From positions 1 through 33,484 of the forward strand of contig JALVDE010000179.1 in assembly GCA_027009375.1 (NCBI GenBank): a DNA stretch of 33,484 nt. The letters are read 5' to 3'. The position numbers were made by a program, and so were the translations under genes. The notes under the pieces were generated by a model, which made no database searches, was not told the origin of the DNA, and saw only the letters and a program-made list of their open reading frames with translations. The stretch comes from Gammaproteobacteria bacterium (lineage in GTDB: Bacteria > Pseudomonadota > Gammaproteobacteria > GRL18). Of this stretch, positions 18,884-26,836 are shown one piece after another; the first letter of the stretch is position 1, and each line of letters begins with the position of its first letter.

Positions 18884-19637
18884 AATCATTGCACTGCGTG
18901 AACTAAAAAGCCTGTTCCTGTCTCCTCTGGCCTGGACCATGCTGGCCATTACCCAGTTTATTTTATGTTACCAGTTCCTGGCACAACTGGAGACTTACCT
19001 GCAGATACAGTCCAAACTTTCCGTTCTGGAAAATTCTCCGGGCATTACGGATCTGGTTATTGCTCCCCTGCTGGGCGGTGCGGCCATTGTACTGCTGCTG
19101 ATCATTCCTCTGCTGACCATGCGTTCTATCAGTGAGGAACAGAAAAATCAGACCCTGCCTTTACTGTTCAGTGCACCAGTATCCATGTCCCAGATTATTC
19201 TGGGTAAATACCTGGGTATTCTTGGCTTTCTGCTGATTTTAATTGCCATGATCAGCCTGATGCCTTTATCTCTGTTACTGGGTGCCAGCATTGATCTGGG
19301 ACAAATGTCAGCGGCACTCCTGGGACTGTGCCTGATAGTGGCCGCTTTTACCGCGGCCGGTATTTATATTTCTACTCTGACCCGTCAGCCGGCTATTGCG
19401 GCAGTGGGCAGTTTTGGTTTATTGCTGTTTTTATGGGTTATCAACTGGGCCGGCACCAGCGCCGATACCAGTATTGAAGGGCAGAATATTCTGGCCTGGT
19501 TTTCTTTACTTAATCATTTTGAACCCCTGCTTAAAGGTGTGTTTTCCACGGCAGATGTTGTTTATTATCTGCTGTTTATCTGGTTATTTCTGGTCATGAG
19601 CATCCGCCGTCTGGACCGACTGCGTCTGCCGCATTAA
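18876..19637 (+). CDS. ABC-2 type permease, GldF-like
   Basis: 253-residue inner-membrane permease with about six hydrophobic segments. I choose ATG 18876, which follows GGCAGGGAAC and begins MIKIIALRELKSLFLSPLAW, the usual GldF-type N-terminus; the open frame extends upstream but only within the ATPase tail. Recognisable are LLIIPLLTMRSISEEQ, the conserved cytoplasmic coupling segment, and NQTLPLLFSAPVSMSQIILGKY. It overlaps the ATPase stop by eight bases. In Bacteroidetes GldAFG supports gliding; in Gammaproteobacteria this cassette is common but its cargo is unknown. Confidence 0.88.
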   Translation: MIKIIALRELKSLFLSPLAWTMLAITQFILCYQFLAQLETYLQIQSKLSVLENSPGITDLVIAPLLGGAAIVLLLIIPLLTMRSISEEQKNQTLPLLFSAPVSMSQIILGKYLGILGFLLILIAMISLMPLSLLLGASIDLGQMSAALLGLCLIVAAFTAAGIYISTLTRQPAIAAVGSFGLLLFLWVINWAGTSADTSIEGQNILAWFSLLNHFEPLLKGVFSTADVVYYLLFIWLFLVMSIRRLDRLRLPH

Positions 19638-19651
19638 ACAGGTTAACCAAT

Positions 19652-21148
19652 ATGCAGATCACCCGCCAATCTACCCGCAATCTGAAACTGCAGCGCTGGC
19701 TGTTCAAGCTGCTGTTTCTTGCCATGCTCGGCCTGCTGGCTTACCTGAGTAATCTATATGTTTATCAGGCAGACTGGACCGTAAACGGCCAGAACTCACT
19801 GAATGAAGTCAGCATACAGTTACTGCAGACACTGGACGGCCCGGTAGAGCTGGTTTCCTATACCAGTAATCCACGTATCCGCAAATCAGTACAGGAACTG
19901 GTGCAGCGTTATCAGCGCTATAAACCCGATATGAGTCTCAGATTTGTGGATCCCAATGCCGATCCGGAAAGTATTCGGGCACTGAATATCAGCGTAGACG
20001 GGGAAATGATTATTCAATATCAGGGCCGCAGTGAAAACCTGACTGAATTATCCGAACAGAAGCTCACCAATACCCTGCACCGTCTGGTTCGCTCCAGAGT
20101 CCGAAAACTGGTCTTTATCGAAGGCCATGGTGAACGCAGCCCGGTTCGTCAGGCCAATTTTGATTTATCGACCTTTGCCAGGCATCTTAAAAAACAGGGC
20201 TTTACCCTGGAAACGCTTAACCTGGCCCGCAGTATGCGGATACCGGAAAATATTTCGGTACTGGTCATTGCCGGTCCACAGGCGGCTTTTTTACCCGGCG
20301 AAGTACGCTTGCTTATTGATTATGTTAAAGCCGGGGGTAATCTTCTGTGGCTGGGTGAACCGCTGAATATTGAAAAGAATTTCCCCATGCACGGCCTGCT
20401 GCCGCTGTCTGAATTACTGGGTATTGAGTTTCTGGATGGTGTCGTGGTCGATCCCACCACGGAACGATACGGTATTACCCGCCCGGATTATGCCATTATA
20501 ACGGAATACCCTGAACACCCTATTAACCAGGATTTTTCCACCGTCACCCTGTTCCCACAGGCGGCTGGAATTGAACGTCTGCCGGCATTTATAGACGATG
20601 TACGCAATGCAGATGAGACCGGTGCCGATATACCCTCTGACCAGGAAGATGACAGCTCGACTTCCCTGAATTCCAATTTTACTATGCTGCCTTTTCTGGT
20701 GACTGTAGAACGCAGCTGGATTGAAACCTCTCCTATCCGTGATCAGGTACAGTATAGTGACTTACTGGATATCAGAGGGTCGGTGACCATCGGCATGATT
20801 TTAACCCGGCCGCTGAATAATGGCAGTGATGCCTCACAACAGGACGAACATGAACCCGCTAATGAAGTCCCAGGCCGGGAACAGCGCATAATTGTACTGG
20901 GTGATGGTGATTTTCTATCCAATACTTTTCTTGGTAATGCCGGCAACCTGACCCTGGGTCTGAATATTATGAACTGGCTCAGCCATGATGACCATTTTAT
21001 TGCCATCCCGACCCAGATAAAAAATGATATTATTCTGGATCTGTCCACTGAGCAGTTATCCCTGCTGGGCAGTTTTTTCCTGTTAGTGGTGCCGGGAATA
21101 CTGGTTATTAGCGGTACCCTGATCTGGTTCAGAAGGCGCAGACGCTAA
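19652..21148 (+). CDS. GldG-like auxiliary component of ABC system
   Basis: 498-residue protein with one N-terminal (about 17–37) and one C-terminal (about 468–490) membrane segment bracketing a large, probably periplasmic, region; the C-terminus ends in a run of Arg. The core matches the GldG/ABC-type uncharacterised auxiliary component family: NSLNEVSIQLLQTLDGPVE, VFIEGHGERSP, an LVIAGPQAAFLPGEVRLL segment with a GGNLLWLGEP follow-on, and the late VLGDGDFLSNTFLGNAGNL. Two acidic, low-complexity inserts (around DDVRNADETGADIPSDQEDD and NNGSDASQQDEHEPANE) break the core and look lineage-specific. The next gene starts within the stop codon (TAATG), so translation is coupled. Confidence 0.87.
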   Translation: MQITRQSTRNLKLQRWLFKLLFLAMLGLLAYLSNLYVYQADWTVNGQNSLNEVSIQLLQTLDGPVELVSYTSNPRIRKSVQELVQRYQRYKPDMSLRFVDPNADPESIRALNISVDGEMIIQYQGRSENLTELSEQKLTNTLHRLVRSRVRKLVFIEGHGERSPVRQANFDLSTFARHLKKQGFTLETLNLARSMRIPENISVLVIAGPQAAFLPGEVRLLIDYVKAGGNLLWLGEPLNIEKNFPMHGLLPLSELLGIEFLDGVVVDPTTERYGITRPDYAIITEYPEHPINQDFSTVTLFPQAAGIERLPAFIDDVRNADETGADIPSDQEDDSSTSLNSNFTMLPFLVTVERSWIETSPIRDQVQYSDLLDIRGSVTIGMILTRPLNNGSDASQQDEHEPANEVPGREQRIIVLGDGDFLSNTFLGNAGNLTLGLNIMNWLSHDDHFIAIPTQIKNDIILDLSTEQLSLLGSFFLLVVPGILVISGTLIWFRRRRR

Positions 21149-22071
21149 TGAATAATGATGCACGTAATAATGCCCGGCTGGCTGTTATCGTTCTGTTGCT
21201 GGCTTTAATTGCCTGGTATAAGCCGGGGCTGAAACAATATCAGTATCAATATCTGAGTTCACTTAATCCTGAACAGGTACAGACCATTGTGATAGAACGC
21301 CAGGGTATTGAGTCGGTGCGCCTGACTAAACAGGGACAGCACTGGATGATGCAGAGTCCTTATCCATTACCGGCCAACCCCCTGCGTGTTAAGACTGTAC
21401 TGGCACTGGCGACCAAACGCAGTTATTCCAGTTTTGATGTGCCGGACAGTGAGCTAAAAAAATATGCCCTGGACAAACCAAAGCTCAGCGTCTGGCTGGA
21501 TAATAACCGTTTTGACCTGGGCAGCGAAGCACCTCTGAACGGCCAGCGTTACGCCATGAATATCCAGGACAATATTCACAATGGCAAAAACACTATCCAT
21601 CTGATTAATGGAGCCGTTTATTATCAGTTGCGGGCACCGGTTGACAGCTTTATTTCATCCTCATTATTGCCGCCGGATGCAGACCTTGAGCAAATTCAAT
21701 GGGCTGCTTACTCACTGGTACTTAAAAACGGCCAGTGGCAACTTAAAACCAGCCGGGAAAATGCCGGTATACAACCTGACAGCGTTGTCCAGTTAATTCA
21801 TAACTGGCAGACAATACTGGCCTCCAGAGTAGAAACCCGTCTTAAAGTCGATCCTGACACCCTGAGTACCCAAACGGCTGCAAAGACCATCACAATACGC
21901 TATAAACTGAACAACAGGGAACAGACTATTTCTTACCATATTATTCAGGAAGACAGTCAGATTAAATTATTACGTCAGGATCTGTCTATTGCCTGGTGGG
22001 TAACGCCGCAGCAGCTAAAACGTCTGACTGAGTTTATTCCAGTCACCAAAACCACAAAATCATCACAATAA
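21148..22071 (+). CDS. DUF4340 domain protein, Gld-like operon
   Basis: 307-residue protein with a single N-terminal membrane anchor (about residues 8–24) and a periplasmic body. DUF4340 features include LNPEQVQTIVIER near the start, ALATKRSYSSFDVPDSELKKYALDKP and LGSEAPLNGQRYAM. It overlaps the preceding stop by one base (TAATG), the normal architecture of this operon in other Gammaproteobacteria. The body is repetitive beta-rich. Function unknown; by context it works with the ABC proteins, perhaps recognising an envelope substrate. No terminator is evident downstream. Confidence 0.86.
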   Translation: MNNDARNNARLAVIVLLLALIAWYKPGLKQYQYQYLSSLNPEQVQTIVIERQGIESVRLTKQGQHWMMQSPYPLPANPLRVKTVLALATKRSYSSFDVPDSELKKYALDKPKLSVWLDNNRFDLGSEAPLNGQRYAMNIQDNIHNGKNTIHLINGAVYYQLRAPVDSFISSSLLPPDADLEQIQWAAYSLVLKNGQWQLKTSRENAGIQPDSVVQLIHNWQTILASRVETRLKVDPDTLSTQTAAKTITIRYKLNNREQTISYHIIQEDSQIKLLRQDLSIAWWVTPQQLKRLTEFIPVTKTTKSSQ

Positions 22072-22247
22072 TGACTTTTTCTGTGAATGATTTAATATTT
22101 TCAACCCCTTAAACTTGATTTGTAGAAATTACCTGACTATTATGCCTGTTATAAAGCTAAAATAATGACTCAGTATAATATGCATGACATAAGATAATAG
22201 CCAAATCATCTGAGACGTTACCAAACAATTATAAAGTGGGGATTACC

Positions 22248-22565
22248 ATGAAAACGCTTGTTAAAACCACCCTCAGCGCAGCCCTGTTGAGCCTGCTCAT
22301 CACTCTGGCACCTAACAGCTTTGCTGCAGATTATTATGACGAAAGTTATCAGGATCGAGAAGCCGATATGATTGCTGACCTGGTACTGGCACGTCCTCTG
22401 GGTGTGGTTGGTTCAGCCGTTGGCGGTGCCCTGCATTTTGTCGGCCTGCTGTTCAGTGTCCCCGGCGAAAACTTTGATGAATCCGCTGAAGTTCTGGTGG
22501 AAGCACCATTGAACTATACCTTTAACCGTCCGCTGGGTCATTTCCCTGAAGACGAAGACAGATAA
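22248..22565 (+). CDS. Small exported protein of unknown function
   Basis: 105 residues from ATG 22248, chosen because GTGGGGA lies six bases upstream; a GTG at 22236 in the same frame is part of that ribosome site. The N-terminus MKTLVKTTLSAALLSLLITLAPNSFAA is a clear signal peptide with cleavage after FAA or SFA. The mature part has a hydrophobic, Gly-rich central stretch (RPLGVVGSAVGGALHFVGL) that may associate with or cross a membrane, and RPLG occurs twice. Similar small proteins with the same RPLG–hydrophobic–PLNYTFNRPLG layout occur in other Gammaproteobacteria, of unknown role. A TATAAT at 22174–22179 could be its -10, but no -35 is obvious. Confidence 0.78.
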   Translation: MKTLVKTTLSAALLSLLITLAPNSFAADYYDESYQDREADMIADLVLARPLGVVGSAVGGALHFVGLLFSVPGENFDESAEVLVEAPLNYTFNRPLGHFPEDEDR

Positions 22566-22670
22566 TCAGATTCATACTGGTGCAAACAGAAGTGCATTGA
22601 CCATTAGCCCTATACATTTCTGTTTATAACACCTGAATAAGTCACTTTTTTGTATTAAAGTCTGTATATA

Positions 22671-23486
22671 ATGCCAGAACTCCCCGAAGTTGAAACCACC
22701 TTACGGGGCGTTTCCGCACATATTCTTAATACTGAAATCCTGCAGGTTAATATCCGCAACCCGAACCTGCGCTGGCCGATCCCCGCTCAATTACCCCAAT
22801 CTCTTAAACAACAGCAATTTATCCAGATCCGGCGTCGCGCAAAATATCTGTTACTAATCACTGTACGCGGAACATTAATTATTCACCTGGGCATGTCCGG
22901 CAGCCTGCGCATTGTGCCTCATAATACGGCTTATGAGAAACATGAGCACTTTGAACTGTGCTTTACCAATGGCAAGGCTCTGCGCCTGACCGATCCACGC
23001 CGTTTCGGTGCCGTATTGTGGACTGAAGACCCTGTTGAAAAACACGCCTTACTGGCTCACCTTGGGCCTGAACCTTTATCTCCTGAATTTAATGCCGATT
23101 ATTTATTTCAGCTCTCCAGGGGCAGAAAAGTTAATATCAAGCAGTTTATTATGGACAGTAAGGTAGTGGTCGGCATTGGTAATATTTACGCCAATGAAGC
23201 TCTGTTTGCCAGCGGCATTAACCCGAAACGAGCAGCAGGAAAGGTCAGCAAGGCCCGTTACGAACGATTATGCCACAATGCCCGAAAAATTCTTAAAGAA
23301 GCCATCCGCCAGGGCGGTACAACACTAAAGGATTTTACCGGCGGTGACGGCAAGCCGGGCTATTTCAAACAGGAATTACAGGTCTATGGACGCAAAAACC
23401 GGCCCTGTATCCAGTGCGGCCAGGCTCTTAAAGAAATTCGTCTGAATAACCGCAGTACGGTTTATTGCACCCATTGCCAGAAATAA
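22671..23486 (+). CDS. mutM: Formamidopyrimidine-DNA glycosylase (Fpg)
   Basis: Removes oxidised purines such as 8-oxoguanine and nicks the abasic site. The mature N-terminus PELPEVETT carries the catalytic Pro and Glu; RRAKYLL supplies the conserved Lys; HLGMSGSL and DPRRFGAVLW follow; GIGNIYANEALF and GGTTLKDF are the helix-two-turn-helix and nearby segments; the C-terminal zinc finger is C-x2-C...YC-x2-C, ending CTHCQK. Length 271 is normal. A TATAAT-like run overlaps the ATG and I find no Shine-Dalgarno site. The 3' end lies five bases from the convergent coiled-coil gene. Confidence 0.97.
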   Translation: MPELPEVETTLRGVSAHILNTEILQVNIRNPNLRWPIPAQLPQSLKQQQFIQIRRRAKYLLLITVRGTLIIHLGMSGSLRIVPHNTAYEKHEHFELCFTNGKALRLTDPRRFGAVLWTEDPVEKHALLAHLGPEPLSPEFNADYLFQLSRGRKVNIKQFIMDSKVVVGIGNIYANEALFASGINPKRAAGKVSKARYERLCHNARKILKEAIRQGGTTLKDFTGGDGKPGYFKQELQVYGRKNRPCIQCGQALKEIRLNNRSTVYCTHCQK

Positions 23487-23491
23487 GTTAA

Positions 23492-24718
23492 CTACTCTTT
23501 TAACTTTGCTTTCAACTGTGTTTTCAAGAGCGCATTTTCCTCTTCAAGCTGTTTAATTTTTTCACTTTGTTCCTGGGCATTATCTTCCAGTCCGGTAATA
23601 CAGCCCATCAGTTCCTTGCTTTCCTGGGCAAAGCGGGCAATCATATCATCCCGTTCTTTCTGGGACAGTCCTGTATCGGTTTCTGATTCTGCTCCACCCT
23701 GCTGTTCCAGCTGTTTTTCCAGGCGGGTTACTTCGGCCGTTAATGTCTGTATTTCCATATCCATGGTTTCAAGACACAGTTCAGCATCTTTTAACTGACG
23801 GGCATAGGTTTCCACCCCAGCCTGCAGCGTCTGCAGATCGGCAGGAGCTCCATCTTTAGTGGACAAACTGCTCTGTAACTTCCAGATTTCTTCAAACTGC
23901 TGGGCAATTTTACTTTTAAGACGGTTAATTTCATCTTTACGTTCACTGATCAACACATCACTATAATCCATGCTGTCAGTTACACTTTGGTGATGCTGCT
24001 CTTTATCCATACCCAGCAACTGCCCCATGCCGATATAATGAGTTTTGTTTTTCTCAATAATGGCCATAATAGCTGCGGAGTTTTCACTGCCGTCTGCAAG
24101 TTCCGCAATTTTCTGGTTCAGCTGTTCTATTTCGGCAATCTGTTCTGCCATGTTTTTCTGTAAATTAAAATACAGCTGTTTAAATTGCTCAAGATTCTCA
24201 ATTCGCTGCTGTAAATCTTCTGATGGCTCTGCTTCAGCAGCATCCATGGAAGCATTCTGTGCTGCCAGAGCAGGTTGCAGAAAATTCTGTATCAGGGGCA
24301 TCAGTTCATTTTTAATTTTTTCCCAGGCCGCTTCCGGTTCATTACTGTTCTCCAGAGCCGTCAGTTCAGCACTGAGCATCTGAAACCCGGTAATAAGGAT
24401 AAACTGTTCAATGGAAGGTTTAGATTCCAGCCCTTCTTCAAGTGAGTCATTAATTTCTCCTCCGGCCTGCTGCTGATATTCTGCTCTGACATGGTCAATC
24501 ATAGCCCGGATTAATTCCTGCACTCTTTCCTGTGACTGTTCATCCTCATGTTCTTTTATTTTTTTCTTGAGCTTCTTTATCAGCTCTTTCAGATAAAGAG
24601 AATATTCCTTAAGATTTTTTCGATCCCTGAGCACAAATACAATGACAGCCACCAGCGCACCTATCAGTACCAGGGTGATTTCCCCAATCAGGGTCCAGTA
24701 AGCCGGAGGTATGCCCAT
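23492..24718 (-). CDS. Membrane-anchored coiled-coil protein
   Basis: 408 residues. A single N-terminal membrane segment (about 8–30, ending VIVFVLRDRK) is followed by a basic stretch and then an almost entirely helical, Gln/Glu/Lys-rich body with heptad patterns (about 40–75, 170–270 and 300–408). The positive residues right after the membrane helix suggest that the long body is cytoplasmic. A less repetitive segment at about 85–165 (IEQFILITGFQMLSAELTAL) may be a small helical domain. I do not recognise the family. It is divergent from arsM, with an inverted repeat between them, and convergent with mutM. No enzymatic motif is visible. Confidence 0.75.
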   Translation of the reverse strand: MGIPPAYWTLIGEITLVLIGALVAVIVFVLRDRKNLKEYSLYLKELIKKLKKKIKEHEDEQSQERVQELIRAMIDHVRAEYQQQAGGEINDSLEEGLESKPSIEQFILITGFQMLSAELTALENSNEPEAAWEKIKNELMPLIQNFLQPALAAQNASMDAAEAEPSEDLQQRIENLEQFKQLYFNLQKNMAEQIAEIEQLNQKIAELADGSENSAAIMAIIEKNKTHYIGMGQLLGMDKEQHHQSVTDSMDYSDVLISERKDEINRLKSKIAQQFEEIWKLQSSLSTKDGAPADLQTLQAGVETYARQLKDAELCLETMDMEIQTLTAEVTRLEKQLEQQGGAESETDTGLSQKERDDMIARFAQESKELMGCITGLEDNAQEQSEKIKQLEEENALLKTQLKAKLKE

Positions 24719-24750
24719 TTCGTATAATGTCTCATTATTATCAGGAGGGT

Positions 24751-24780
24751 ATTAAACCTAAATAAAAATTCAGGTTTAAT
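24751..24780. promoter_or_regulatory. Inverted repeat between the coiled-coil gene and arsM
   Basis: ATTAAACCT (24751–24759) and AGGTTTAAT (24772–24780) are perfect 9-base arms around a 12-base A-rich loop. It lies 33–62 bases upstream of the minus-strand coiled-coil gene and 129 bases upstream of arsM. No T-run makes it a terminator, so a regulator-binding dyad is the simplest reading. Confidence 0.4.
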
Positions 24781-24908
24781 TAAGAATAGTCAAGCATAGC
24801 CTATTATTCAAGGTCACTGATTTTTCAGAAACTATCTTTATCAGCTACTTTTGTATATGATTTCTAATTCTTTTAATAAGTTACGTTTGTAAGTGGTGAA
24901 CAGTTAAG

Positions 24909-25958
24909 ATGTTTGATGAAGTTAAAGAATATTACGGCAAAATCCTGCAGTCTTCCGGTGATTTAAAAACCGATGCCTGCTGTACCGATACCGATTTGCC
25001 GGATCACATAAAACAGGCTATGAGCAGGATCCATCCCGAAGTAGCAGCCCGCTATTACGGCTGCGGCCTGGTTCGCCCCCAGCAGCTGGAAGGCATGAAA
25101 ATACTGGATCTGGGCAGCGGTTCCGGTCGTGACTGTTATATTCTGGCACAACTGGTGGGCGAGAATGGTTTTGTACTGGGTGTGGATATGACCGATGAGC
25201 AGCTGGCCATCGCCAATCAATACATCGATTACCACACTAAAGCCTTTGGCTATAAAAAACCCAATATGGCATTTAAAAAAGGTTATATTGAACGTCTGGA
25301 TGAACTGGAACTGGAAGACAATAGTTTTGATATTATTGTTTCTAATTGTGTCATTAATTTATCTCCGGATAAAGAATCAGTATTAAAAGAAGCCTGGCGG
25401 GTATTAAAACCCGGCGGCGAACTCTATTTTTCAGATGTTTACAGTGATAAACGGATACCTGAACATCTGATTAAAGACCCTGTTCTATATGGCGAATGTC
25501 TTAGCGGTGCTCTGTACTGGAATGACTTTCAGAATCTGGCCAAAAAATGCGGCTTTCTGGATCCACGACTGGTGGAAGACAGGCCCCTGAAGATCGATAA
25601 TATGAATATTGAAAAGCTGATTGGTCATATTAATTTCTATTCCGCCACTTACCGTTTGTTTAAACTGGATGGCCTGGAACCGGCCTGTGAGGATTACGGT
25701 CAATGCGTGGTCTATAAAGGCACTATTCCACATCATGAAGAGCTTTTTATACTGGATAAGCACCATGCCATAGAAACCGGTCGACACTTCCCGGTCTGTG
25801 GTAATACCTGGCGAATGCTGCAGGACAGCCGTTTTAAACCTCACTTTGAATTTTATGGTGATATGAACAAACACTTTGGTATTTTTGCCGGCTGCGGTAC
25901 TACTCTGCCCTTTGATACTGATACCACCGTTCATCCCGACAGCAGCGGCTGCTGTTAG
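24909..25958 (+). CDS. arsM: ArsM-like arsenite S-adenosylmethionine methyltransferase
   Basis: 349-residue class I SAM methyltransferase matching arsenite methyltransferases, which turn As(III) into methylated arsenicals. SAM-binding motif I is ILDLGSGSGRDCY (about 65–77) and the acidic VDMTDEQL follows; VLKPGGELYFSDVY is motif III. The Cys residues expected to hold arsenic are present: Cys76 in GRDCY, Cys147 in SNCVINL and Cys197 in GECLSGAL. The C-terminal approximately 100 residues carry further Cys and end SSGCC. The usual partners arsR, arsB and arsC are not adjacent. The last codons form the terminator hairpin. It is divergent from the coiled-coil gene. A weak Shine-Dalgarno (TTAAG) precedes the ATG. 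Confidence 0.85.
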   Translation: MFDEVKEYYGKILQSSGDLKTDACCTDTDLPDHIKQAMSRIHPEVAARYYGCGLVRPQQLEGMKILDLGSGSGRDCYILAQLVGENGFVLGVDMTDEQLAIANQYIDYHTKAFGYKKPNMAFKKGYIERLDELELEDNSFDIIVSNCVINLSPDKESVLKEAWRVLKPGGELYFSDVYSDKRIPEHLIKDPVLYGECLSGALYWNDFQNLAKKCGFLDPRLVEDRPLKIDNMNIEKLIGHINFYSATYRLFKLDGLEPACEDYGQCVVYKGTIPHHEELFILDKHHAIETGRHFPVCGNTWRMLQDSRFKPHFEFYGDMNKHFGIFAGCGTTLPFDTDTTVHPDSSGCC

Positions 25959-25965
25959 CTTTTTT
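25939..25965 (+). terminator. Terminator built from the last arsM codons
   Basis: ACAGCAGC (25939–25946) and GCTGCTGT (25948–25955) are a perfect inverted repeat with one central base, folding as a 6-base stem with a 5-base loop. The arsM stop TAG (25956–25958) and a six-T tract (25960–25965) follow at once. The hairpin thus lies within codons for Asp-Ser-Ser-Gly-Cys-Cys and ends the transcript at the stop codon. Confidence 0.75.
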
Positions 25966-26057
25966 CTGGATCTGGGCTATTATTAAAACTGTCAGCACCG
26001 ACTGCATCGTTTCTTACAATACAAAAATTTTAATACAGGTTACAAACTGCACTTTAT

Positions 26058-26819
26058 ATGTTTAAAAATTTTCTTTCCATAAAGTGTACGGCCTATGGCA
26101 AAACCGATACCGGCCGTGCCCGTAATCACAATGAAGACAATATCAGTCTTGATAATAAGCACCATCTGTATATTGTTGCCGATGGTATGGGCGGCCACCA
26201 GGCAGGCGAGGTGGCCAGCAAAATGGCTATTAAAACCATTGAAACCGCCTTACTTAACCATCAGGCCGACCCGAATGCGGATGATGTTGAGTTTCCTGAA
26301 GTACAGACTGTCACCCAGGCTATAGAAGACACCAATATCGGCATTAATCAGTCCAATAAAGACCGTGGACTGCTGGAAGGCAAGGGTATGGGCACCACCG
26401 TGGTAGGCTGCTGGTATTTACCGCGCGCCAAAATGTCCATTATATTCAGTGTCGGCGACAGCCGAGCCTATAGTTTTTACAAAGACAGCCTGAACCAGAT
26501 CACCACCGATCATTCCCTGCTGCAGTTATGGAAAGACAAATGTTTTGAAGGCGATGAACCACCCGCCAATGTACTGACCAAAGCCCTGGGGCCCTATCCT
26601 GATGTTGCCCCTGATATCCTGCTCTACCCGGCTAAAAAAGGCGAACTGATTATCCTCTGCTCAGACGGACTGACCACCATGGTGGATGACAGTGAAATTG
26701 CAGCGACTATTGCCCAGTTTCAGAACAGCCCCGAGAAAATTCCTGAACAGCTGATTATTAAAGCCAACCAGGGCGGCGGGGAAGACAATATTTCAGTTGT
26801 AACAATTGTTTTCGGTTAA
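26058..26819 (+). CDS. PP2C-family protein serine/threonine phosphatase
   Basis: 253-residue bacterial PP2C (Stp/PrpC type) that removes phosphate from Ser/Thr using two metal ions. Motifs in order: TDTGRARNHNEDN with Arg22 and Asp27, VADGMGGHQAGEVAS with Asp42, GKGMGTTVVG, SVGDSRAYSF, LILCSDGLTTMV with Asp203, and GGGEDNISVVTI with Asp243 near the C-terminus. No membrane segment or extra domain is present, so it is cytoplasmic. It converges on the Ser/Thr kinase gene with only 12 bases between stops, suggesting that the two form a reversible phosphorylation pair. The region of both stops is a 16-base tandem duplication. Confidence 0.93.
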   Translation: MFKNFLSIKCTAYGKTDTGRARNHNEDNISLDNKHHLYIVADGMGGHQAGEVASKMAIKTIETALLNHQADPNADDVEFPEVQTVTQAIEDTNIGINQSNKDRGLLEGKGMGTTVVGCWYLPRAKMSIIFSVGDSRAYSFYKDSLNQITTDHSLLQLWKDKCFEGDEPPANVLTKALGPYPDVAPDILLYPAKKGELIILCSDGLTTMVDDSEIAATIAQFQNSPEKIPEQLIIKANQGGGEDNISVVTIVFG

Positions 26820-26836
26820 GATTGTTTTCAGTTAAG
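26805..26836. repeat. 16-base tandem duplication across two convergent stop codons
   Basis: ATTGTTTTCGGTTAAG (26805–26820) is followed directly by ATTGTTTTCAGTTAAG (26821–26836), differing at one base. The first copy supplies the stop of the phosphatase gene (plus) and the second supplies the stop of the kinase gene (minus). It looks like a local slippage or duplication event. Confidence 0.85.

Noticed and set aside
22667-22672. TATAAT as the mutM promoter
   Set aside because: It overlaps the ATG, so a transcript from it would begin inside the gene; no suitable -35 is present.
25485-25934. Open frame of 149 codons antisense to arsM
   Set aside because: Shadow of a well-supported gene; no start signal and no recognisable protein features.
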